A DNA stretch of 14,300 bases from Bacillota bacterium. GTDB lineage: Bacteria; Bacillota; Clostridia; Tissierellales; Peptoniphilaceae. The notes under the pieces are model-generated. The model worked only from the letters and a program-made list of their open reading frames with translations, ran no database searches and was not told the DNA's origin. Location of the stretch: contig JAEXCD010000016.1 of NCBI GenBank assembly GCA_023393715.1, positions 1 through 14,300 of the forward strand, in the 5' to 3' direction. Positions 7,283 through 13,386 of this stretch are shown one piece after another. The position numbers were made by a program, and so were the translations under genes. Within the stretch, counting starts at the first letter, position 1. Every line of letters starts with the position of its first letter.

Positions 7283-7302
7283 AGGATGGCGCAGGGTTTT
7301 TT
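7263..7302. terminator. Bidirectional terminator shared by zur and the sulfur fusion gene
   Basis: CCCTGCGCATCC (7267-7278) pairs with GGATGGCGCAGGG (7284-7296), with one bulged base, around a 5-base loop ATAAA. It is flanked by A4 on the left and T6 on the right. The zur stop codon (7280-7282) is in the loop, so the left arm is coding. On the minus strand it ends the large reductase gene, whose stop is at 7334. Confidence 0.87.
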
Positions 7303-7333
7303 AACTGCTCGCTTTCCGGGAAAGACACAAACG

Positions 7334-9787
7334 TCAAATGAACAGGTTCATATTGGAGCGATCATTATCGGCGAGCATCGTCGCAACGCCGCCGACCTGA
7401 ACGCCGTCGATCAGCTCCTCCGGAGCAATCCCCATGACGTCCATCGACATTTGACAGGCGGTCAGTTTTACGCCGGCTTCTCTGGCCTGTGCAATCAATT
7501 CCTCAAGCGAATAGACGTTTTGCTTTTTCATGACCGAACGAATCATTTTGGGACCCGCTCCCATCATGTTCATATGGGACAGGCGCAGCTTCCTGCTTCC
7601 ACGCGGCATCATCCTGCCAAACATTTTCGATATAAAATCCTTCTTTACCGGAACAGATTGAGTCTTGCGTAAAATGTTCAATCCCCAGAACGTAAAGAAC
7701 ATATTGACCTGAGCCCCCATTGCCGCTGCACCGTTTGCGATGATGAAGGAAGCGATGGCGCGATCGAGATCGCCGCTAAAAACGATCATCGTTTTTTCCT
7801 TAGACCCTTCAGCGTTCGACGTCACCGTTTCTTTTTTTTTACGCTTGCGAAGGGTCGCAAAAAACTTCCCCTTTTCCGAATGGCGCTCCACCAGTTCATG
7901 TCCGGTATTTTCCGCCCAGCTGCAAATGTCCGAATAAAATCCGGGGTCCGTCGCTTTCACGGTAAGCAGCGCTCCCTCCTCAAGTGATTCCATCGCCTTG
8001 GCCACCTGAACAATCGGCCCAGGGCAGCAGAGTCCGCACACATCGAGCTGGCGCTCCGACCCGCTCTCTTCGCGGATCGGCGTTCCGTCGTCGTCAATCG
8101 ACATCATCGAAGGACCTTGACGGTTCAAATCGGGATGAAACTCCGAATAGGAACGGAAGCCGCCGAGAAGATTTTTCACCTGAAATCCGTTTTGCATCAT
8201 AACACGCGCCGCCAGATAGCCTCTCAGGCCGACAGCGCAATACACCACATAGCTCTTCGTCCGATCAAGCGTCGACAGGCGTTCTCTCAGCTGCCCCAAC
8301 GGGATATTGACAGATCCCTCAATATAGCCCATATCGCGCTCCATCTCCTCGCGGACATCCAAAATACAGGTGTTTTCACCGATCTCGGCCAGCTCCTCGA
8401 CGCGAAGCACCTGTACGAGATCCTTCAGCTGATTCATGGCAGTATACGCGACCATATTCACCGGATCCTTGGCGGACGAATACGGCGGCGCGTAGGCAAG
8501 CTCCAGCTCCGTCAGCTGCTCGACCGTTGCGCCAAACCGAATGGCCGTGGCAAGTACATCAATCCGCTTATCCACGCCGTCATATCCGACAATCTGCGCG
8601 CCCAAAACGGCGCCCTCATTTGAGAAAATCAGCTTCAGTGCCATCATCGATGCATCCGGATAATATCCGGCATGTGAATTGGAATGAATAACCGAAATCC
8701 GATAATCCCTTCCGTACGCTTGCCCATTGCGCTGAAGTGTCTTTTCATTTGCACCGGTCGCCGCAACCGTCAGATCAAAAATTTTGGCAACACTCGTCCC
8801 CTGAGTCCCGCGATACGTCGATACGTCGCCCAGAATGATATTGTCCGCGGCAATGCGCCCCTGTTTGTTGGCCGGCCCGGCAAGAGGCACCATGGTTTTG
8901 CCGCCGAGTACGAAATCGTCGACTTCGATCACATCGCCGACACAGTAGATATCGGCATCTGAGGTACGCATATGTTCATCGACAACAACGCCGCCCCGTT
9001 CATTGAGCGTCAGTCCGGCTTCCCTCGCAAGCTCGCTGTTTGCCCGAATGCCGATGGATAGAATGACGAGCTGCGCCTCCACGGAGCGCCCGTCCTCCAA
9101 AATGACATGCGACATCTGCGGATCGTGCTCGATTCTGGAAACGCCATTTTCCAAAATCAAATCGACGCCCTTTTCCACGAGATGATGGTGCACCATCTGC
9201 GCCATATCGTAATCCAACGACGCCATCACCTGATTCGCCTTTTCGATCACCGTGACGCGGATTCCCCGGTGTACCAGATTTTCCGCCATCTCCAAGCCGA
9301 TAAAGCCTCCGCCGATGACGACGGCGCGGCGCACCGCGTGCTCTTCGATATACCGGTATACGCGATCGGTATCGGGAATATTCCAAAGCGTAAACACATT
9401 TTCCCCGTCAAAGCCCTCTACCGGCGGTTGAATGGGGCGTGAGCCGGTGGACAGCAAAAGCGTGTCATACGCGAGATCGTAGCGCTCTCCCGTCTGATTT
9501 TCCCGCACAGACAGCATCTTTCTTGCGCGGTCGATCGACAGCACCTCGTGCTGCACGCGCACATCGACATTGTATTTTGCCATAATCGCTTCCGGCGTGG
9601 ATACAAACAGAGCGTCGCGGCTTTGGATTACACCGCCGATATAATAGGGCAGCCCGCAGTTTGCAAAAGAAACATATGCCCCTCGCTCCAGCAGGATAAT
9701 TTCGGTCTCTTCATTCAGGCGCCGCAAGCGGGCAAGCGCCGTCGCGCCCCCGGCCACACCACCGACAATCACAATTCGTTTATTCAT
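7334..9787 (-). CDS. CoA-disulfide/persulfide reductase fused to rhodanese, TusA and DsrE-like domains
   Basis: 817-residue four-part sulfur-handling flavoprotein. Residues 1-450 are a CoA-disulfide reductase: FAD motif VGGVAGG (8-14), catalytic Cys44 in FANCGLPYYIGG, NAD(P)H motif GGGFIG (159-164), FAD motif YCVGDV (281-286) and YAPPYSSAKDP (432-442). Residues 460-550 are a rhodanese with LDVRE and active Cys517 (YCAVGLRG). Residues 579-647 are TusA-like, with CCPGP (Cys587/588). After a Lys-rich linker (647-665), residues 666-817 are DsrE/DsrF-like, with Cys778. CoADR-rhodanese fusions are known to reduce persulfides and CoA disulfide; passing sulfane sulfur on to TusA and DsrE is inference. 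The frame opens at 9802, but the ATG at 9787 has GGAGAGGAAG just upstream and gives MNKRIVIVGG. It starts inside the last codons of the ArsR gene, so the two are coupled. No signal peptide, so cytosolic. Confidence 0.92.
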   Translation of the reverse strand: MNKRIVIVGGVAGGATALARLRRLNEETEIILLERGAYVSFANCGLPYYIGGVIQSRDALFVSTPEAIMAKYNVDVRVQHEVLSIDRARKMLSVRENQTGERYDLAYDTLLLSTGSRPIQPPVEGFDGENVFTLWNIPDTDRVYRYIEEHAVRRAVVIGGGFIGLEMAENLVHRGIRVTVIEKANQVMASLDYDMAQMVHHHLVEKGVDLILENGVSRIEHDPQMSHVILEDGRSVEAQLVILSIGIRANSELAREAGLTLNERGGVVVDEHMRTSDADIYCVGDVIEVDDFVLGGKTMVPLAGPANKQGRIAADNIILGDVSTYRGTQGTSVAKIFDLTVAATGANEKTLQRNGQAYGRDYRISVIHSNSHAGYYPDASMMALKLIFSNEGAVLGAQIVGYDGVDKRIDVLATAIRFGATVEQLTELELAYAPPYSSAKDPVNMVAYTAMNQLKDLVQVLRVEELAEIGENTCILDVREEMERDMGYIEGSVNIPLGQLRERLSTLDRTKSYVVYCAVGLRGYLAARVMMQNGFQVKNLLGGFRSYSEFHPDLNRQGPSMMSIDDDGTPIREESGSERQLDVCGLCCPGPIVQVAKAMESLEEGALLTVKATDPGFYSDICSWAENTGHELVERHSEKGKFFATLRKRKKKETVTSNAEGSKEKTMIVFSGDLDRAIASFIIANGAAAMGAQVNMFFTFWGLNILRKTQSVPVKKDFISKMFGRMMPRGSRKLRLSHMNMMGAGPKMIRSVMKKQNVYSLEELIAQAREAGVKLTACQMSMDVMGIAPEELIDGVQVGGVATMLADNDRSNMNLFI
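7832..7840 (-). other. A9 homopolymer tract in the linker before the DsrE-like domain
   Basis: On the coding strand nine A residues encode KKK in the linker between the TusA-like and DsrE-like domains. A one-base slip either way meets a stop within about eight codons (TGA in both shifted frames), which would yield a protein lacking the last domain. Confidence 0.75.
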
Positions 9788-10112
9788 ATTCTTCCTCTCC
9801 AAACAATACTCGTATAATTTGCTTCACATCTCCATCAATCAGTGTATAATAGGCCTCCGTTCCCTGCCTTTCGACCTGAACAATGCCCAAATCCCGCATT
9901 TTAGCCAAATGCTGCGATACGTTGGACTGTGAAATGCTCATGCAGCTCGTAAAATAACTGACGTTGCACCGCCCGTTTCGATACAGCTTTCTGACGATGC
10001 ACAGCCTCGCCGGATGCGCGATAGCCTTGAGCAGGCCCGCCAGATAAATGACGCGCTCATCCTCCGGCGAATGCACGCCATCGGGAGGCACGGTTCGCTG
10101 TTTTCCCGTCAC
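9780..10112 (-). CDS. ArsR-family winged-helix repressor
   Basis: 110 residues, normal length for ArsR/SmtB regulators. The core runs from LLKAIAHPARLCIVRKL (27-43) through the recognition helix SISQSNVSQHLAKMRDLGI (59-77) and the wing VERQGTEAYYTLID (80-93). Cysteines are at 38, 49 and 57. They do not fall at the CxC positions of the E. coli arsenic sensor, so arsenite sensing is doubtful. The neighbour gene makes persulfide or another reactive sulfur species a better guess (compare SqrR/BigR), though the cysteine spacing does not clearly match those either. The start is GTG at 10112, with AAAGGAG 7 bases upstream; a nearby ATG at 10116 is out of frame. It is the first gene of a two-gene unit and probably represses itself and the reductase through the palindrome upstream. 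Confidence 0.88.
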   Translation of the reverse strand: MTGKQRTVPPDGVHSPEDERVIYLAGLLKAIAHPARLCIVRKLYRNGRCNVSYFTSCMSISQSNVSQHLAKMRDLGIVQVERQGTEAYYTLIDGDVKQIIRVLFGEEEYE

Positions 10113-10141
10113 ACATACGCTCCTTTCCGCTCTTTCGTCCC

Positions 10142-10165
10142 TTATATTATAATATTATAATATAA
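10142..10165. promoter_or_regulatory. Perfect 24-base AT-only palindrome, operator candidate for the ArsR repressor
   Basis: The half-site TTATATTATAAT is followed at once by its exact complement, making a 12+12 palindrome without spacer. It covers the predicted -10 and start region of arsR. ArsR-family dimers bind such AT-rich inverted repeats over promoters. Confidence 0.72.
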
Positions 10166-10182
10166 TAATGTTTTTGCTGCAA
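10154..10182 (-). promoter_or_regulatory. Predicted promoter of arsR and the sulfur fusion gene
   Basis: On the minus strand TTGCAG (10177-10182), 17 bases, then a perfect TATAAT (10154-10159) that lies inside the palindrome at 10142-10165. The -35 is weak (three of six), but several TATAAT-like words are in reach. Start near 10147, leader about 35 bases. Confidence 0.5.
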
Positions 10183-10260
10183 TAGCTTTTCTGAATGCCG
10201 TGGCTGCTGCATCGGACAATTTCCCGACGGTGCGGATACGTATGCGGCGGATACACATAC

Positions 10261-10290
10261 AAAAGAGGGCGCGTCTTCGCGCCCTCTTTT
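10261..10290. terminator. Strong rho-independent terminator after the pts unit
   Basis: AAAAGAGGGCGCG (10261-10273) is exactly complementary to 10278-10290, a 13-base-pair stem with a TCTT loop. The T-run is inside the arm. It lies 25 bases past the stop of the kinase-like gene and isolates the arsR promoter from pts transcription. The symmetry would also let it work on the plus strand. Confidence 0.88.
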
Positions 10291-10314
10291 ACCGTTTCCC
10301 TGTCTCTTTCGAGC

Positions 10315-11280
10315 TCAATGGTGCTTCGTGTCGGAGCCCTCCACCGCCCAATGCGGTATGATGTCGCTGAAATTCTGGAAGGACTCAAGAATTTCCTGAA
10401 AATGCCGCTTTGCAGCGCCGACATCGGCATAATCCGCATTGCCGCTGGACACGTCGACCAAACGCTTGAGCGTATAGACCGCCGTATACAGACTGATGCG
10501 CCGGAACAGCGAGCGCGCCGGTTTGCCGCCGGAATAGCCGCGCAGCACTGCCTGACAAAACTCGTGTGAATACCATTCGGCATCGTTCAGAAACAAAAAG
10601 TCGTATGCGCCATCGCCAAGGCGTACCCAGCTCCAGTCATCGATGCAGAGCTGCCCGTCAACGATGTGCAGCCGATCCAAGGTCACCGAGCACAGGACAT
10701 TTTGTGTCGGCAGGGCTTGAAGGATATGGCGGTTCTGCTGAATAAAATCGATCAGGACGTACTCGTTTCGGTGCTTCTGCGCAAGGAGCCCGTGCTGGTA
10801 CATCAAAAAGTCGATATCGGTCTGAAAAGAAGCCCCCCACGGTTCCTTCGGCGTCTCCATCAGAGGCAGTTCATGAAGACGGCGCATGCTTCGGCCCAAC
10901 GCTTCCCCGATACGAACGTACTCCTCCGGTGACTGCTCCCGTTTTAGCCAACAGCGAATCGGCTCGGCAAAACCGATTCGCTGCAAATGGAACCGGCCGC
11001 CCTCTCCCGTCTGCCCAAAAAAGGTGTCCGGCGCCGCCGCAAAGCCATTTTGCGCAGCAATTTGCTCCATCCCGACCGCGCGCTCCATCCACCCCGGTCG
11101 ATCCGGCGACTCAAACTGCAGGCGCCAGAGCGCGCCGTCCTCCTGCTCCAAATACCAATAGGCGCCCGCTTTTTTTACTGACTTCGGCATTTTCAATCCC
11201 CCGGGAAGCCGGATTTCGCCAAGCCATTGAAGCTCCCGGGCAATTTGTAATTTATCCTGAATGGGTTGTTGACTGCTCAT
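10315..11280 (-). CDS. Phosphotransferase-fold (APH/CotS-like) protein, apparent pseudokinase
   Basis: 321 residues with the layout of the aminoglycoside/choline kinase fold. The N-lobe has strands near 40-56 (YWYLEQEDGALWRLQF). A helix RIGEALGRSMRRLHELP (123-139) matches the usual GxxLAxLH helix. The C-lobe core runs IVDGQLCIDDWSWVRLGD (206-223) with AYDF next. The IDDW Asp (metal-binding position) is kept. The catalytic loop HxDxxxxN reads C197-SVTLDR-L204, so the base Asp and the Asn appear absent, and the N-lobe Lys position reads Arg (WRL). The ATG at 11280 lies within the last codons of ptsI (29-base overlap), with GGAGGTG 13 bases upstream, so coupling is likely. CotS-like spore-coat proteins share this fold. 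I cannot name a substrate, and the role beside ptsHI is unknown. Confidence 0.7.
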   Translation of the reverse strand: MSSQQPIQDKLQIARELQWLGEIRLPGGLKMPKSVKKAGAYWYLEQEDGALWRLQFESPDRPGWMERAVGMEQIAAQNGFAAAPDTFFGQTGEGGRFHLQRIGFAEPIRCWLKREQSPEEYVRIGEALGRSMRRLHELPLMETPKEPWGASFQTDIDFLMYQHGLLAQKHRNEYVLIDFIQQNRHILQALPTQNVLCSVTLDRLHIVDGQLCIDDWSWVRLGDGAYDFLFLNDAEWYSHEFCQAVLRGYSGGKPARSLFRRISLYTAVYTLKRLVDVSSGNADYADVGAAKRHFQEILESFQNFSDIIPHWAVEGSDTKHH

Positions 11281-12973
11281 TGGATTGAATTAACACCTCC
11301 ACTTCCTTCAAGGTCTCCTGCTGAAGAACCTTCTGCGCAAAAATTTTTGCTTCATCATAACGCGATGACAGAATCCGATCCTTGATACGCGGGATTACCG
11401 ATGCCGGACACGAAAACTCGTCCAGTCCCATGCCCAACAGCAGATAGGTCGCTGTGGGCTCCGCTGAAAATCCGCCGCACAGTCCCGTCCATTTTCCGGC
11501 GCGATGCGATGCATCGATTACCTGCTGAATCGCACGGAGAACGGCCGGATGAAACGTGTTGAACAAGCCTGTGATCCGCTCGTTTCCTCGATCGACGGCC
11601 AGAATATACTGCGTCAGGTCGTTGGTTCCGACGCTGAAAAAATCGCAGTGCCGAATCAGCTGCTCGCAGAGGAAGACGGACGCCGGTGTCTCAATCATCA
11701 CACCCAGTTCAAGCTGCTCTGCAAAGGGAAGACCCCTTTCCCGCAATTCCTCCTGCACCTTTTCGATTTGACCGCGAACCCACAGAATATCCTCAACGGA
11801 AATGACCATCGGAAGCAGCAGGCTGATCGGACCAAAGAGCCCGGCGCGCAGGATCGCGCGCAGCTGGCGTTTCAGCAACTCGGGATGATCGTAGCAAATG
11901 CGAAGCGCGCGCCACCCTAAAAAAGGATTCTTTTCCGGTGGAAAATCGTAATAGGAAAGCACTTTGTCGCCGCCGATATCCAAGGTACGGATGATCAGCT
12001 TCCGCCCCTTCAGGCGCCGGACGGCCTCCCTGTAGACGTTGAACTGCTCCTCTTCCGTCGGAAAATGGGTGTTGTTCATGTACAAAAACTCGGTGCGAAA
12101 CAGACCCACGCAATCCGCGCCCTGCGCCATGCCGACGTCGAGATCCTCGAGCGAACCGATATTGCAGGACACGTCGACCGAGCGTCCGTCCACTGTCTTG
12201 GCCGGCTCATCCTTGATTGAATTGAGCCGTTCGGTTTCAAGCTTCAGCCGTCGAATTTTTTCCCGGTATTGCTCAAGACATTGCTCGTCGGGATCGACGA
12301 TGAGACGGCCTTCCTCGGCGTCCAGGATCAGGAGCTGTCCGTGTCGGACCTGCTCGCTCGCCTCCCTCATGCCGACCAGCGCCGGAATCCCCAGTGTCTG
12401 CGCAATAATGGAGGTATGCGATGTCTTGCCCCCGAGATCATCGACGAGGCCGAGGACATGAGCCCGATCCATGGTCGAGATGTCGGCGGGCGTCAGCTCG
12501 TCCGACAAAACGATGCAGTCCGACGGGAGACGCGATAAATCCCGCGCTTGAATGCCCTTCATCGCATAGAGCAAATGCAGCCCGATGTCCCGGTAGTCCG
12601 TTGCCCGCTCGCGAAAATACGGATCCTCCAGCGAAGCAATCATTGCCGCCATTTCGTTGACGGTTTCCTGCAGCGCCCAGTCCGCACTGACGAGCATGCT
12701 CTGAATTTTGCTGCTCACCGTATCCATGAAATAGGGATCCGACAAAATCTCGATGTGTACCCCGATCACATCCCTTTCCTGTGCGTTCTCCGCCTCCCGC
12801 TCGCTGAGTTCGAGGCGGTACACGGAAAATGCATCCAGCAGACGCTTTTGCTGTATGGAAATTTCCTCCTGCGTAATGCGAATGCGCTCCACGCGCACGC
12901 GTTCCTTTACGAAAAGATACGCCGGGCCGATCACAATTCCCGGCGACGCAACAGTTCCGTTCAATACATGCAT
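11252..12973 (-). CDS. ptsI: PEP-protein phosphotransferase (PTS Enzyme I)
   Basis: 573 residues, the normal length of Enzyme I. It moves phosphate from PEP to His15 of HPr in the cytosol, the first step of PTS sugar uptake. The phospho-His is H186 in GGKTSHTSIIAQ. The PEP barrel shows R293 (LFRTEFLY), R329 and LDIGGDK (331-337), E428 (IETP), N451/D452 (GTNDLTQY), R462 and Cys499 (GLCGG). All catalytic positions I can place are present. One small difference: the residue two after Cys499 is Gly (GLCGG), where many Enzymes I have Glu (GMCGE). The ATG at 12973 has AAGGAG 6 bases upstream. It follows ptsH by 68 bases, which contain a terminator-like hairpin. The kinase-like gene overlaps its 3' end. 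Confidence 0.96.
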   Translation of the reverse strand: MHVLNGTVASPGIVIGPAYLFVKERVRVERIRITQEEISIQQKRLLDAFSVYRLELSEREAENAQERDVIGVHIEILSDPYFMDTVSSKIQSMLVSADWALQETVNEMAAMIASLEDPYFRERATDYRDIGLHLLYAMKGIQARDLSRLPSDCIVLSDELTPADISTMDRAHVLGLVDDLGGKTSHTSIIAQTLGIPALVGMREASEQVRHGQLLILDAEEGRLIVDPDEQCLEQYREKIRRLKLETERLNSIKDEPAKTVDGRSVDVSCNIGSLEDLDVGMAQGADCVGLFRTEFLYMNNTHFPTEEEQFNVYREAVRRLKGRKLIIRTLDIGGDKVLSYYDFPPEKNPFLGWRALRICYDHPELLKRQLRAILRAGLFGPISLLLPMVISVEDILWVRGQIEKVQEELRERGLPFAEQLELGVMIETPASVFLCEQLIRHCDFFSVGTNDLTQYILAVDRGNERITGLFNTFHPAVLRAIQQVIDASHRAGKWTGLCGGFSAEPTATYLLLGMGLDEFSCPASVIPRIKDRILSSRYDEAKIFAQKVLQQETLKEVEVLIQSNEQSTTHSG

Positions 12974-13009
12974 CGGTTGCTCCTTCTCGGAGGTTTTCTT
13001 TCTCCGTTG

Positions 13010-13035
13010 AAAAAGGGGATGCTTTCCGCACCCCC
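13010..13035 (-). terminator. Terminator-like hairpin between ptsH and ptsI (possible attenuator)
   Basis: On the minus strand GGGGGTGC pairs with GCATCCCC (8 pairs, one G-U) around the loop GGAAA, followed at once by TTTTT (13010-13014). It begins 6 bases after the ptsH stop and ends 36 bases before the ptsI start. No promoter is evident after it, so some read-through must feed ptsI. Confidence 0.72.
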
Positions 13036-13041
13036 TGCGTA

Positions 13042-13302
13042 CTATTCCGTCAACCCTTCGATGAATGCCACCACCCGGTCGAGGTTTTCCTGCTCATTGT
13101 CGCCGCTGATCCGCACCAGGATCTCCGTCCCCTTCGAAATGCCAAGGCTCATCACGTTAAAGATACTCTTTGCGTTCGCCACTTTCCCGTCCTTTACCAG
13201 CTCCACATCTCCGGGAATGTTCTTCACAAACTGAACCAGCGAAGCAGCCGGACGCGCATGCAAACCCGTTTCATTGACGACCGTCACCATTTTTTCAACC
13301 AT
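13042..13302 (-). CDS. ptsH: Phosphocarrier protein HPr
   Basis: 86-residue HPr. It takes phosphate from Enzyme I on His15 (NETGLHARPAAS) and passes it to sugar-specific EIIA proteins. The Ser46 site is at the canonical position in KSIFNVMSLGI (45-55), so in Firmicutes it should be a target of HPr kinase and a CcpA co-repressor. No hprK is in this window. The frame opens at 13329, but the ATG at 13302 has GGAGGA 5 bases upstream and places His15 and Ser46 exactly, so the shorter start is right. It lies between the CcpA-like gene and ptsI, with its own likely promoter. Confidence 0.96.
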   Translation of the reverse strand: MVEKMVTVVNETGLHARPAASLVQFVKNIPGDVELVKDGKVANAKSIFNVMSLGISKGTEILVRISGDNEQENLDRVVAFIEGLTE

Positions 13303-13319
13303 ACTATCCTCCTCGTCAA

Positions 13320-13347
13320 ATTGTACCAAATCACGATAAATTGTTAC
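13320..13347 (-). promoter_or_regulatory. Predicted promoter of ptsH
   Basis: On the minus strand GTAACA (13342-13347), 16 bases, then TACAAT (13320-13325) preceded by TGG, close to an extended -10. The start would be near 13313, giving a very short leader that barely includes the ribosome site, so the exact start is uncertain. Confidence 0.42.
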
Positions 13348-13352
13348 CCCAC

Positions 13353-13372
13353 GAGCGTCCTTTTACACGCTC
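13353..13372. repeat. Short inverted repeat between the CcpA-like gene and ptsH
   Basis: GAGCGT (13353-13358) and ACGCTC (13367-13372) form a 6-base-pair stem with an 8-base loop, 5 bases upstream of the predicted ptsH -35. No T-run follows on the minus strand, so it is a poor terminator. It could be a weak 3' end of the regulator mRNA or a binding site. Confidence 0.4.
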
Positions 13373-13386
13373 ATGCACAATGGGTT

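Noticed and set aside
7946..7962. A cre-like word (GTCGCTTTCA) considered as a CcpA site
   Set aside because: Only one half resembles the cre consensus and it lies deep inside the reductase gene, so it is not a credible operator.
10395..10415. TGAAAATGCCGCTTTGCA considered as a cre site
   Set aside because: The spacing of the two halves is wrong for the 14-base cre, and it is coding sequence in the kinase-like gene.
10155..10583. Minus-strand frame of 142 codons running from the kinase-like gene into the arsR promoter
   Set aside because: It reads through the strong terminator at 10261-10290 and the AT palindrome in another frame, and has no family likeness.
12548..13234. Open frame of 228 codons on the plus strand across ptsI and ptsH
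   Set aside because: It lies antisense to both genes and their gap. No ribosome site or family pattern was seen.
13353..13372. Hairpin considered as the terminator of the CcpA-like gene
   Set aside because: The stem has only six pairs and is not followed by a T-run on the minus strand, so it is listed as an inverted repeat only.
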